A DNA stretch of 64,000 nt from positions 1,798,001 to 1,862,000 of the forward strand of contig NC_009441.1 of the NCBI RefSeq assembly GCF_000016645.1, read 5' to 3'. This stretch comes from Flavobacterium johnsoniae UW101. Its GTDB lineage: Bacteria > Bacteroidota > Bacteroidia > Flavobacteriales > Flavobacteriaceae. Shown piece by piece: positions 29,245 through 37,631 of the stretch. Both the position numbers and the translations under genes were made by a program. The notes beneath the pieces were generated by a model, which was not told the DNA's origin, ran no database searches, and saw nothing but the letters and a program-made list of their open reading frames with translations. Within the stretch, counting starts at the first letter, position 1, and each line of letters opens with the position of its first letter.

Positions 29245-29310
29245 CCATGAATTCACTAATTTTTTTTAAATCTATGCGGATAGAATTAGTTTAATTCGTG
29301 AATTCGTGGC
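29245..29310. repeat. Inverted repeat, GAATTCGTGG family, copy 1
   Basis: CCATGAATTCACTAATT pairs imperfectly with AATTCGTGAATTCGTGG. A related element lies at 30063-30140, so the 2OG oxygenase gene is bracketed by two copies. Confidence 0.7.
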
Positions 29311-29320
29311 GAAAAAATAT

Positions 29321-30034
29321 TTACGAAAGCGCGTCATGAAAAATAATTCCCAATGTAAAACGTTCACCAGAATGAATTTCACTTACTCCATGTTTCATAT
29401 TAACACGATAATAGCCTTTCGTGCCTTTTACGGGTCTAAAATTTGTCGTAAAAGCCAGAATATCACCTTTTTTTGGTTTCAAAACAATAGCTTTAGACTG
29501 CGCTCTTGGAGTTTGCTGTGTCAATACAAATTCACCTCCTGTAAAATCCTCATCAGGTTCATTTAAGAAAAGCACAATTTGAATGGGGAAATAAACATCT
29601 CCATATAAATCCTGATGCAGCGTGTTGAATCCGCCTTTACCATATTTTAAAATTAAAACTGTCGCTTTCAGCTGATTATTATCATGACATTGCTGCAGCA
29701 ATTCTGAATGAGTTTGAGGAAAAACAGTATTAATATTTAAAGCTTTCATCCACGCATTGGCAATTGGAGCTAGTTTAGGATAAATTGAAGAACGAAGATT
29801 CTGGATTAAATCCGGCAGCGGATAATTAAAATATTTGTATTCGCCCAAACCAAATCTATAACGTTCCATGACAACAGTTTTTCGATATAAACTAGGATTC
29901 CTATATTCAGCTTTTAAAGCTTCACATTCTTCATTATTAAGAATGTTGGAAAGAACTGCAAAACCATTTTCATGCATTGTTTCTGTTATGTTTTCCCAAT
30001 TTTGAGAAGCGATTTTAGATTGTATATTTTGCAT
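29321..30034 (-). CDS. 2OG-Fe(II) oxygenase (PF09859-like)
   Basis: 237 residues from the ATG at 30032-30034. Iron and cofactor residues: His140/Asp142 (LHQDLYGD), His215 (VNMKHGVSEI) and Arg225 (SGERFTLG). An earlier in-frame GTG at 30067 falls within an inverted repeat and is rejected as start. The family often sits beside ada and alkB genes, suggesting a role in alkylation damage, but its substrate is not known. Confidence 0.82.
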   Translation of the reverse strand: MQNIQSKIASQNWENITETMHENGFAVLSNILNNEECEALKAEYRNPSLYRKTVVMERYRFGLGEYKYFNYPLPDLIQNLRSSIYPKLAPIANAWMKALNINTVFPQTHSELLQQCHDNNQLKATVLILKYGKGGFNTLHQDLYGDVYFPIQIVLFLNEPDEDFTGGEFVLTQQTPRAQSKAIVLKPKKGDILAFTTNFRPVKGTKGYYRVNMKHGVSEIHSGERFTLGIIFHDALS

Positions 30035-30062
30035 AAGAGTTTTAGTTTGAGATTTTTTTTCC

Positions 30063-30140
30063 GCCACGAATTACTCGAATTACACAAATTTTTCTGTTTT
30101 TTGATAAAAATTATTCGTACACATTCGTGTAATTCGTGGC
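30063..30140. repeat. Inverted repeat, GAATTCGTGG family, copy 2
   Basis: GCCACGAATTAC near 30063 pairs with GTAATTCGTGGC ending at 30140. It lies between ada and the 2OG oxygenase gene and could form an mRNA hairpin. Confidence 0.75.
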
Positions 30141-30161
30141 AAAAATAATACTGGGCGTAAA

Positions 30162-31010
30162 TTATAATTGAGAATTTACCTGCGCACCTTCCCAGCCAAT
30201 AATTGCTGTTTTTCGGGTATTTCCCCACATATAACCGCCAAATGTTCCTGAAGACTGAATTACGCGATGACACGGAATTAGGAACGCAACAGGATTACTG
30301 CCAATTGCAGTTCCAACGGCGCGTGATGCATTTGGTTTTTGAATTTGATGTGCAATAGAACCGTAAGTAGAAAGCTGTCCCATTGGGATTTTTAATAAAG
30401 TTTCCCAAACTTTCAATTGAAAATCGGTTCCTTTTAAATGTAGTTTTATTTCAGATAATCTGCTCCAGTCATTTTGGAAAATAAATAAAGCATTTTGCTG
30501 TGATAGATCTAGTTTTTTTGAAAATTGAGCATTTGGAAATTTATCTTTCAAAGCAGTAAATCCGGTTATTTCATCTTCGGCGAAAGCCATAAAACAAACA
30601 CCTTTTTGTGTAGAAGCCACAATAATATTTCCAAACGGACTTTCTGCAAAACTGTAATTTATTTCAAGATTTTTTCCGCCGTTTTTATATTCCGCCGGAG
30701 TCATTCCTTCGATATTTACAAATAAATCGTGAAGTCGGCTTGTTCCTGAAAGTCCAGTCTCGAAAGCGGTTTCAGAAATGGTTGCCTGATTTTCTTTGAG
30801 TAGTTTTTTAGCGTGTTCCAGACTTGTGTATTGTAAAAATTTCTTCGGACTTGTTCCTGCCCAATCGCTGAAAAGTCTTTGAAAATGAAACGGACTCAAA
30901 TGCACTTTCTCAGCTACTTCATCAAGATTTGGCTGCTCTTTAAAATTGGCTTTGATATAATCGATTGCTTCTGCAATGCGATTATAATTTATGGTTTCCT
31001 GTGTGTTCAT
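30162..31010 (-). CDS. ada: Ada-type AraC regulator fused to O6-methylguanine-DNA methyltransferase
   Basis: 282 residues. AraC-type helix-turn-helix (about 8-110, DEVAEKVHLSPFHFQRLF) joined to the MGMT domain with acceptor Cys247 in PCHRVIQ. The N-terminal metal-binding domain of full Ada is missing; it is encoded separately at 28978-29223. The enzyme transfers methyl groups from O6-methylguanine to itself and, by its HTH, probably controls the repair cluster. It is first in the minus-strand gene order. Confidence 0.93.
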   Translation of the reverse strand: MNTQETINYNRIAEAIDYIKANFKEQPNLDEVAEKVHLSPFHFQRLFSDWAGTSPKKFLQYTSLEHAKKLLKENQATISETAFETGLSGTSRLHDLFVNIEGMTPAEYKNGGKNLEINYSFAESPFGNIIVASTQKGVCFMAFAEDEITGFTALKDKFPNAQFSKKLDLSQQNALFIFQNDWSRLSEIKLHLKGTDFQLKVWETLLKIPMGQLSTYGSIAHQIQKPNASRAVGTAIGSNPVAFLIPCHRVIQSSGTFGGYMWGNTRKTAIIGWEGAQVNSQL

Positions 31011-31133
31011 CTTTATTCAATTTTATAAGACAAAGATCGATTGGTTTCTGCTGGAATAAAATCCGAAACTTGCGGAGTTTTTTTTTGTTTTAAGTTGTGC
31101 CCGAACGTGATACATGAAACTTGAAACAAAAAA

Positions 31134-31466
31134 CTAATGCGCTGTGGTTTTAGAAAAAACATTAATTACAACTACGCCAAGGATAATTAAACTTAATCCA
31201 ATTATGGCGGGTAAATCTGGTATTTCTTTAAAGAATATAGCGCCAATTGCAGTAATTAAAACAATCCCGACTCCGGACCAGATTGCGTAAGCAAACCCTA
31301 CAGGAATGGTTCTAATGGCAAAACTTAGAAAATAAAATGCACCGCAATATCCAATTACGGTAATGATACTTGGAATTAATTTGGTAAATTCTTCGGACTT
31401 TTTTAATGCAGAAGTTGCAATGATTTCGAAGATTATAGCGATGAATAAAAATAAAAAATTCTTCAT
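31134..31466 (-). CDS. SMR-family small multidrug efflux protein
   Basis: 110 residues with four membrane segments. The essential membrane Glu14 is in IIFEIIATSALK, and the family WSG motif is present (YAIWSGVGIV). Such EmrE/SugE-type proteins exchange cationic drugs or guanidinium for protons. A perfect 19-bp palindrome overlaps its promoter 13 bases upstream, implying repressor control, but no repressor gene is adjacent. Confidence 0.92.
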   Translation of the reverse strand: MKNFLFLFIAIIFEIIATSALKKSEEFTKLIPSIITVIGYCGAFYFLSFAIRTIPVGFAYAIWSGVGIVLITAIGAIFFKEIPDLPAIIGLSLIILGVVVINVFSKTTAH

Positions 31467-31478
31467 GGTTTACTTTTT

Positions 31479-31497
31479 TACAAAGTTAAACTTTGTA
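31479..31497 (-). promoter_or_regulatory. Perfect palindrome overlapping the SMR promoter
   Basis: TACAAAGTTAAACTTTGTA: 9-bp arms around one base. It contains the minus-strand -7 element TAACTTTG (31481-31488) and ends 13 bases before the start codon, the position expected of a repressor operator. Confidence 0.65.
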
Positions 31498-31512
31498 CGA
31501 AACCGAAATGAA

Positions 31513-32592
31513 TTATTTAAGGTTATCTTTTTTAGAAGAAACACTTATTAATTTATATCCATTTTCTGTTCGTAAAAACTGAATGTGATCCTGTCCAAGA
31601 TCATTCTTGTTTTTTGGGTGGATAATGATACTTTTTACGGGATAAATCCATTCTTTAGATTCATTGCAATTATTGAAATACATTTCGTATTCGCTGGATT
31701 CAAAAATAAACTGATTTAGTCCGTCTGTAGTAACAAAATAATCCGTTTTTGGATTTTTTAGTTCCTGAAGTTTTAATTTTAAAAAAGTATAATTTTGATA
31801 GATAAATTTGGCTTTAGGGGAGTTTATCCAGCCGTCTGGTTCTTTCCAATATACAATTTTGTCAAAAGAATGTTTTTCCAGATTAGCTTTAGATAAATCG
31901 GAAAGGATTGTGTTTTGCAGCCAATATTTAAATTCTTTGTCGAAATTTATAAAAGAATAATATTGACCGTCGATTCCAAGAAAATTTTCTCTAATTGGAT
32001 CTTTACTTGGCTCTTTTGTTTTTTCTAATGAATAAAAATTAAGATCGTCGTTGTAAGCAAAATTTTCAATCAGGACTTTGTTATTGATGTCAATTAAGAA
32101 CTCTTTTCCGCCCGTCCAGTAAAAATGCTCTCCATCTTGTTTTTTTTCGGCATCTTTTAAAACGATGATCATTCCGTTTCTAGCTTTGGTTAAATTGCTG
32201 TAAACAGCAGGAATAATGATTTTTCCTTCACTGTTAAACATTCCCATTTTATCAGTCTTATGATCTGTAAATCTTATAAGGCCTTCATTTTCACAGTCGG
32301 GACCGTTATCAAAAACATATAAACTATCTAGACCAACTGTTTTTCCTGTTTTGGTTAAATAATAGCTTTTCCATTTTTGATCTTTTTCTTCAGTTACGGC
32401 TATAATGTTTTCGAATTTACGTGCGATTGTAAAACCTGAAAATTTAGGTTCTATTTTAATTACTCCGTTTTTGTCTTTAAATCCAATTAAGGTGGTGTCT
32501 TTGTTTGGAAATGAATTCCAGGCATCATTATTTTGTGCAAAGGCAGATAAATTTAGAAATAGAAAAGTATAGAGAAGAAAAATCTTTTTCAT
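31513..32592 (-). CDS. Secreted WG-repeat-like protein
   Basis: 359 residues with a signal peptide (NLSAFAQ). At least two WG-type repeats are visible (IGFKDKNGVIKIEPKF; MGMFNSEGKIIIPAVYS). The C-terminal half (about 180-359) is of unknown type. WG repeats are seen in many Bacteroidetes exported proteins without an assigned function. The start is 10 bases downstream of the preceding small gene, so they are probably co-transcribed. Confidence 0.7.
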   Translation of the reverse strand: MKKIFLLYTFLFLNLSAFAQNNDAWNSFPNKDTTLIGFKDKNGVIKIEPKFSGFTIARKFENIIAVTEEKDQKWKSYYLTKTGKTVGLDSLYVFDNGPDCENEGLIRFTDHKTDKMGMFNSEGKIIIPAVYSNLTKARNGMIIVLKDAEKKQDGEHFYWTGGKEFLIDINNKVLIENFAYNDDLNFYSLEKTKEPSKDPIRENFLGIDGQYYSFINFDKEFKYWLQNTILSDLSKANLEKHSFDKIVYWKEPDGWINSPKAKFIYQNYTFLKLKLQELKNPKTDYFVTTDGLNQFIFESSEYEMYFNNCNESKEWIYPVKSIIIHPKNKNDLGQDHIQFLRTENGYKLISVSSKKDNLK

Positions 32593-32601
32593 GGCGAATA
32601 T

Positions 32602-32886
32602 TTAAGTTGTAACAGTTTCTAATTGCATTTTTTTAGCTTCATCAAAGCAGTCGGCGCATAACATTTTAAAATCGGCCTGAGTTTCAAAAGCGTCATTCCA
32701 TTCCTCACCGTTATCCAAAAGCCATTGTTCGCATGCATTGCACCATGCAATCTGCGGAAGATCTTCTTCGGCTTCGGAATAGAAAAAACCTGATTTTTCT
32801 TTTGAGTCTATTGCCATTGCAATGTGAATGCAGGTAAAAGACATTTCTTTAGAACCGTGTACTTCACATAGAACATTTTCAATCAT
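32602..32886 (-). CDS. Small cysteine-rich, probably zinc-binding protein
   Basis: 94 residues, acidic, no signal peptide. Ligand-like residues come in pairs: Cys7/His10, Cys19/His21, Cys49-x2-Cys52 (WCNACEQW) and Cys77-x2-Cys80 (LCADCFDE), enough for two zinc sites. It has a perfect upstream -7 element (TAAATTTG, minus, 32905-32912). I do not recognise a named family. Confidence 0.7.
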   Translation of the reverse strand: MIENVLCEVHGSKEMSFTCIHIAMAIDSKEKSGFFYSEAEEDLPQIAWCNACEQWLLDNGEEWNDAFETQADFKMLCADCFDEAKKMQLETVTT

Positions 32887-32991
32887 TTTTTATATTTTAA
32901 AAACCAAATTTAAAGTTATCTGGTAAAAACGTTGTAAATGTCTTGTTAAATTAATTCGCTTTTTGATAACTAGAAACTCAAATAAAAAAAG

Positions 32992-33024
32992 AAACCCGAC
33001 AGGTTTTTAAAACCTGTCGGGTTT
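32992..33024 (-). terminator. Terminator after ahcY (perfect palindrome)
   Basis: AAACCCGACAGGTTTT and its exact complement flank one base (16-bp arms), followed on the minus strand by a T-rich tract. The AGGTTTT/AAAACCT core resembles the palindrome inside the second ThiE-like gene. Confidence 0.88.
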
Positions 33025-33076
33025 GATATATGATTTTAAGAAAATCTAAAATCAGAAATCTTCAATCTAAAATTAA

Positions 33077-34393
33077 TTAATATCTGTAGTATTCTGGTTT
33101 GAATGGACCTTGAACTTCAACACCAATATAAGCAGCTTGATCTTCTCTTAGAACTTCAAGTTCAACACCTAATTTAGCTAAGTGTAAAGCAGCAACTTTT
33201 TCATCTAAATGTTTTGGTAACATGTAAACTTCATTTTTGTAAGCTGCACTGTTGTTCCATAATTCGATTTGAGCTAAAGTCTGGTTTGTAAATGAGTTAC
33301 TCATTACAAAACTTGGGTGACCTGTAGCACAACCAAGGTTTACTAAACGACCTTCAGCAAGGATGATGATATCTTTACCGTTGATGTTGTATTTGTCAAC
33401 CTGAGGTTTGATTTCGATTTTAGATGCACCGTGGTTTTTGTTTAACCAAGCCATATCAATTTCGTTATCGAAGTGACCAATGTTACAAACAACAGTTTTG
33501 TCTTTCATTTGCTCGAAGTGCTCTCCAAGAACGATATCTTTGTTTCCTGTAGTTGTAATGATGATATCAGCATTAGCAATTACAGTGTTTAGTTTTTTAA
33601 CTTCATAACCGTCCATTGCAGCTTGTAAAGCACAAATTGGATCGATTTCAGTAACTGTTACAATAGAACCAGCACCTCTGAAAGAAGCAGCAGTTCCTTT
33701 TCCAACATCACCATATCCGCAAACAACAACTCTTTTTCCTGCTAACATTAAGTCAGTTGCACGACGTACAGCATCTACAGCAGATTCTTTACATCCGTAT
33801 TTGTTGTCAAATTTAGATTTAGTAACAGAGTCATTAATGTTGATTGCAGGCATTGGAAGAGTTCCAGCTTTTACTCTTTCGTAAAGTCTGTGAACACCTG
33901 TTGTAGTTTCTTCAGAAAGACCTTTAATTCCAGCAACTAATTCTGGGTAACGATCAATAACCATGTTAGTTAAATCTCCACCGTCATCAAGAATCATGTT
34001 CAATGGTTTTCTTTCTTCACCAAAGAATAAAGTCTGCTCAATACACCAGTCAAATGATTCTTCATCAAGACCTTTCCAAGCATAAACAGAAATTCCAGCA
34101 GCAGCAATAGCAGCAGCAGCCTGATCCTGAGTAGAGAAAATGTTACAAGAAGACCAAGTAACCTCTGCACCAAGAGCAATTAAAGTTTCGATTAAAACAG
34201 CAGTTTGAATCGTCATGTGTAAACATCCAGCAATACGAGCTCCTTTTAATGGCTGCTCATCTTTGTATTCAGCGCGAAGTGCCATTAAACCTGGCATTTC
34301 AGCTTCAGCTAGTTCAATTTCTTTTCTTCCCCAAGCCGCTAGAGAAATGTCTTTTACTTTGAAAGCCACATATGGCGTAGTTGTAGTACTCAT
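33077..34393 (-). CDS. ahcY: Adenosylhomocysteinase
   Basis: 438 residues, the usual length. It reversibly splits S-adenosylhomocysteine to adenosine and homocysteine. Visible family segments: the NAD-binding GYGDVGKG, the substrate region ([17 protein letters not shown]), TGNKDIV, and the conserved tail ([15 protein letters not shown]). It is transcribed alone, from a TAAATTTG promoter through a short leader with a GC-rich segment, and ends at a strong terminator. Confidence 0.97.
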   Translation of the reverse strand: MSTTTTPYVAFKVKDISLAAWGRKEIELAEAEMPGLMALRAEYKDEQPLKGARIAGCLHMTIQTAVLIETLIALGAEVTWSSCNIFSTQDQAAAAIAAAGISVYAWKGLDEESFDWCIEQTLFFGEERKPLNMILDDGGDLTNMVIDRYPELVAGIKGLSEETTTGVHRLYERVKAGTLPMPAININDSVTKSKFDNKYGCKESAVDAVRRATDLMLAGKRVVVCGYGDVGKGTAASFRGAGSIVTVTEIDPICALQAAMDGYEVKKLNTVIANADIIITTTGNKDIVLGEHFEQMKDKTVVCNIGHFDNEIDMAWLNKNHGASKIEIKPQVDKYNINGKDIIILAEGRLVNLGCATGHPSFVMSNSFTNQTLAQIELWNNSAAYKNEVYMLPKHLDEKVAALHLAKLGVELEVLREDQAAYIGVEVQGPFKPEYYRY

Positions 34394-34747
34394 TTATATT
34401 ATCTATATTATATTTGTATAATTACTTCGTCCGTCCGCCTATCAGGCTCAGGTGTGAATTTTTTGCAAATTTAAGGAATAGCTTTTTATTTTTACTAATT
34501 TATATAAAGATTTGTGAAATCTTTAATTTCTTAATCTTTAGAATGTTAGTTTATGAATCGTTTTAAACCATATAAGTAAGGTAACTTCATTTAAAAAAGA
34601 TTCTGAAACTATTACCTTTGCTGCTAATTGCTTATATTTACTAATACATTTTTTGGGATATAGTGATTTTTCATACATTACAAGTATGACTTGAAAATCA
34701 GGAAAATAATTTATAATTAATCATTCATAATTTACAATTAAAAAGAG
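34394..34747. promoter_or_regulatory. Divergent gap between ahcY and the phosphopantetheinyl transferase gene
   Basis: 354 bases with no gene. Minus strand: -7 element TAAATTTG (34466-34473) for ahcY, then a GC-rich leader segment (34427-34455) containing GCCTGATAGGC. Plus strand: TACCTTTG (34613-34620) as a likely promoter for the transferase. The last 50 bases resemble a common AT-rich flavobacterial repeat (ATAATTAATCATTCATAATT). Confidence 0.5.
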
Positions 34748-35398
34748 ATGCCTCTATTTCAAACCATACAGTTTAACGAAACAACTAAAATCTTAATTTG
34801 GGAAATAACAGAATCTCTTGAAGAATTATTAAGTAAAGTTGTGTTGAAGGAAAAAACACAAAAGAGACTCGACGGGATGAAATCGCAAATGCATCAGCGT
34901 GCTTTTTTAAGTGTTCGAATGCTGATTCAGGAAATGGGTTTTACTGATAAAGATTTGCATTATGACGAATTTGGGAAACCGTATTTTGATTGTCATAACT
35001 ATATTTCAATAACACATTCCTATCATTTTGCAGCGATAATTATAAGCTGCGAAACAGTTGGAATTGATATGGAATTGCAGCGAGAAAAAATCCAAAGAAT
35101 CGCAGATAAATTTACAGATTATGAATGCAGTTATTTAGATTCATCTTTTACAGAAGAATATATAAAAAAACTTACCGTTATCTGGGGAGCCAAAGAAGCA
35201 ATCTTTAAAATCAGAAATGAAAAAGGAATCAGTTTTAAAGATCATATAAATGTGAGCAACTTTTCTTTAGATGAAACCCAAACACAGGCAAGTCTTCATT
35301 TTGATAATTTGGTTAAGGATTTTGATGTGCATTATAAAGAAATCAAATCTGATAACTTTGAAGGGACTTTTACTTTGGTTTATGCTTTTGAGAAATAA
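34748..35398 (+). CDS. 4'-phosphopantetheinyl transferase (Sfp/AcpT superfamily)
   Basis: 216 residues. Superfamily motifs in order: FGKPYF, ISITHS, VGIDMELQ and WGAKEAIFK, which bind CoA and Mg. It moves phosphopantetheine from CoA to carrier proteins. No polyketide, peptide synthetase or carrier gene is close, so it may serve fatty acid synthesis or clusters elsewhere. Confidence 0.92.
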   Translation: MPLFQTIQFNETTKILIWEITESLEELLSKVVLKEKTQKRLDGMKSQMHQRAFLSVRMLIQEMGFTDKDLHYDEFGKPYFDCHNYISITHSYHFAAIIISCETVGIDMELQREKIQRIADKFTDYECSYLDSSFTEEYIKKLTVIWGAKEAIFKIRNEKGISFKDHINVSNFSLDETQTQASLHFDNLVKDFDVHYKEIKSDNFEGTFTLVYAFEK

Positions 35399-35420
35399 TC
35401 GCAATGACTTTACAGGGCGA

Positions 35421-35819
35421 TTAAACTTCACTTTCTTTTTGTCTGTGTTGAAACATACTCATATACAAAAAAGTGCTCATTTTTCGGGCACGTCTTTTTA
35501 AAGTTTCTACATTTTCGCCTTCAAAATGCTCGTCTAATGTTTGAGCCCAGTGATTAAGCCAGATACCAAATTCGTTTGGAGTAATTTTTTCGTCAAAATG
35601 AGCATCTACCTCGTTATGAACAGTATGAGGATTTCCTTTGTATTTGCGGACACCAAATAAATTGGTTTCCCAAAAATCAGTCAGCTTTTCGAGATGCGCA
35701 TCCCAGTCAGAAATCACTTCATTAAAATAAAAGCCGATTTCTTCATCGGCTCTTATTTTATCATAGAATTGATGTACCAGAAAAGAAACGTCAGCTCTAT
35801 TTTCTATTTGTTTTTTCAC
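35421..35819 (-). CDS. Group III truncated haemoglobin
   Basis: 132 residues from a GTG start that overlaps the upstream stop codon (GTGA). Group III features: FYDKIRADEEIGFYFNEV, FWETNLFGVRKYKGNP, then a His-rich E/F region (HTVHNEVDAHF) and FGIWLNHWAQTLDEHF. Such globins bind O2 or NO at haem. Coupling to a membrane protein, an upstream Fnr-like box and a Crp/Fnr gene suggests a role at low oxygen or in NO stress (inference). Confidence 0.9.
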   Translation of the reverse strand: MKKQIENRADVSFLVHQFYDKIRADEEIGFYFNEVISDWDAHLEKLTDFWETNLFGVRKYKGNPHTVHNEVDAHFDEKITPNEFGIWLNHWAQTLDEHFEGENVETLKRRARKMSTFLYMSMFQHRQKESEV

Positions 35820-36103
35820 AGAACAAGAGTATTTAGCAGAATAAATAATACGCTTAAAATTGAACTCAGAATTAAAAGGTTAAAAACCACTTTATGTTTC
35901 ATTTGAGCCAAAATTGAAGTGTTTACAAAGATACAAGCTAGAACGATAACTGCCAGCTGAACCATTTGAAGAATTGAAGTTCCGTTAGATAAAACATACA
36001 TTGCGGCAGCGCCTCCTAGACAGCTTTGCCCAATTACTGCCATTGCAGCAGAACCCATATAATTTTTATTGAAAATGTCGAATGTGGTTTGATATAGTGT
36101 CAT
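35816..36103 (-). CDS. Small membrane protein co-translated with the haemoglobin
   Basis: 95 residues from the ATG at 36101-36103 (MTLYQTTF); a longer in-frame extension to 36169 crosses the promoter and Fnr-like box and is rejected. Three hydrophobic segments (AMAVIGQSCLGGAAAMYVL, LAVIVLACIFVN, LILSSILSVLFILL). It overlaps the globin start, so it may deliver or retain the globin at the membrane or act as a partner. Family not named. Confidence 0.75.
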   Translation of the reverse strand: MTLYQTTFDIFNKNYMGSAAMAVIGQSCLGGAAAMYVLSNGTSILQMVQLAVIVLACIFVNTSILAQMKHKVVFNLLILSSILSVLFILLNTLVL

Positions 36104-36124
36104 GATATTCAGATTTTTATATGA

Positions 36125-36173
36125 CAAAGATACGTCCGCAATACAACTGCATTTTATGATTAAAATCATAAAA
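36125..36173 (-). promoter_or_regulatory. Fnr-like box and promoter of the membrane protein-globin operon
   Basis: Inverted repeat TTTTATGATT-AA-AATCATAAAA (36152-36173) contains TGAT-N4-ATCA, the Crp/Fnr core. A perfect minus-strand -7 element TATCTTTG lies at 36125-36132. The palindrome is centred about 41-42 bases upstream of the expected start site, the class II activator position. Confidence 0.75.
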
Positions 36174-36184
36174 CAAGAACTTTT

Positions 36185-36781
36185 TTATCTGTATACTTTT
36201 CGATTAATAATCCTCAATTCACCTTTCTTTTCCAATGCTTTTATGGCTCTAATAACAGTTTCTACCCGCAAACCGGTTAAATCTCCAATCTGCTGTCTGG
36301 TAAAATTAATAAGATAACCGTTTTTGTCTTTTTGAAAATTAAAATAAGCGATTCCATGATCCATTAATTTTAAAACACGATGTTCCGGTTCATGTGTCGA
36401 AATTTCGGCAGCCATAACTGATTTATAATACAGTCGCTGTGCGAGGTTTTCTATTATTTTAATGCTGATCGCCGGGTTTTCTTCCAGCAGTTTCATAAAA
36501 TTAGATTTTGGAAGAAGAAGCATTTCACTATCCTCAACAGCAATTGAATTGGCGGGATATTTTTGATTTAAAAATAATGGAGGTTCGCCAAAAGATTGAT
36601 TTTTATAGAATATTCCCTGAATAAATTCGCGGCCGTCATCATTATAATTGCACATTTTAATTTCTCCCGAAATAATCTGATAATAATGAGCAGGCAGATT
36701 TCCTTCTTCAAAAATAATTTCATTTTTGTTAAAAGACTTTTTTATTGCACCATATTTCTCTAACAATTCAGCCGTGATCAT
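36185..36781 (-). CDS. Crp/Fnr-family transcriptional regulator
   Basis: 198 residues: cyclic-nucleotide-binding-like beta-roll (about 15-115, IIFEEGNLPAHYYQIISGEIK) and a C-terminal winged helix with recognition segment RQQIGDLTGLRVETVIRAIKAL. The four N-terminal cysteines of E. coli Fnr are absent, so it is not an Fe-S sensor of that type. It is directly upstream of the membrane protein-globin operon whose promoter carries a matching box, so that operon is its likely target. Own -7 element: TATATTTG (minus, 36815-36822). Confidence 0.9.
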   Translation of the reverse strand: MITAELLEKYGAIKKSFNKNEIIFEEGNLPAHYYQIISGEIKMCNYNDDGREFIQGIFYKNQSFGEPPLFLNQKYPANSIAVEDSEMLLLPKSNFMKLLEENPAISIKIIENLAQRLYYKSVMAAEISTHEPEHRVLKLMDHGIAYFNFQKDKNGYLINFTRQQIGDLTGLRVETVIRAIKALEKKGELRIINRKVYR

Positions 36782-36875
36782 AATTGTTTTCTTTGATAGT
36801 TAACAGAGACTTTACAAATATAATTGATTCATAATAGTTCTTCTACGTTAAAAACTTTTTACTTTTACGGCCATT

Positions 36876-37607
36876 ATGGAGCAAAAAATACTTACCACAA
36901 TCCATCAACAAATTTTAGAAGCCAAGAAAAATGGTCAAAAATTATTAGCCATACTTTTGGATCCTGATAAAATTGTCTGGGAAAATTTAGATCATTTATT
37001 ACTTAAAATAAATCAATCTCCGGCGACTCATATTTTTGTTGGAGGAAGCATTGTCGAAAGTACAATTATCGAAGATCTTATCGCACAGTTAAAACAAAAA
37101 ACAAGACTGCCGGTTGTGATATTTCCGGGAGATCCATCTCAGATTTCACCAAAGGCCGATGCGATTTTGTTTTTATCATTATTGTCTGGCCGAAATCCGG
37201 ATTATTTAATCGAATATCAGGTTCAGGCAGCGCCAATATTGAAAAAAACAAATCTTGAAGTAATTTCAACAGGATATATTTTAATTGAAAGCGGCAATGA
37301 AACTGCTGTTGCCCGCGTTAGTAAAACAGAACCGCTTAATCGCGAAAATTTTGATTTAGCTTTAGCAACAGCTCAGGCTGGCGAAATGCTGGGAAGTAAA
37401 TTAATTTATTTAGAAGCCGGAAGCGGAGCAAAGAAGCCAGTGCCATTAGAGATGATTTCAGTAATTTCTCAAAACGTAGAAATTCCTATAATTGTTGGCG
37501 GAGGAATTGTAGATTTGCACGGAATTAAAAAAGCATACAATGCCGGTGCGGATTTAGTAGTTATAGGAACAGCTTTTGAAAATGACAGCCATTTTTTCGA
37601 TTCATAA
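36876..37607 (+). CDS. Geranylgeranylglyceryl phosphate synthase-like (PcrB/GGGPS family) protein
   Basis: 243 residues, TIM-barrel prenyltransferase of the PcrB/GGGPS family. Visible: LLAILLDPDK, IFVGGSIVE, PVVIFPGDPSQIS, YLEAGSGAKKPV and IIVGGGIVDLHGIKKAYNAGADLVVIGTA (in part). Family members join a polyprenyl diphosphate to glycerol-1-phosphate. Bacteroidetes carry such enzymes although they lack archaeal membranes; their physiological product is not established. It heads a run with pnuC and the kinase fusion. Confidence 0.88.
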   Translation: MEQKILTTIHQQILEAKKNGQKLLAILLDPDKIVWENLDHLLLKINQSPATHIFVGGSIVESTIIEDLIAQLKQKTRLPVVIFPGDPSQISPKADAILFLSLLSGRNPDYLIEYQVQAAPILKKTNLEVISTGYILIESGNETAVARVSKTEPLNRENFDLALATAQAGEMLGSKLIYLEAGSGAKKPVPLEMISVISQNVEIPIIVGGGIVDLHGIKKAYNAGADLVVIGTAFENDSHFFDS

Positions 37608-37631
37608 ATAACAGCCTTTAAATACCACAAA

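Noticed and set aside
30035..30067. GTG-started extension of the 2OG oxygenase
   Set aside because: The GTG belongs to an inverted repeat; family similarity starts after the ATG at 30034.
36104..36169. 22-codon extension of the small membrane protein
   Set aside because: It crosses the predicted promoter and the Fnr-like palindrome.
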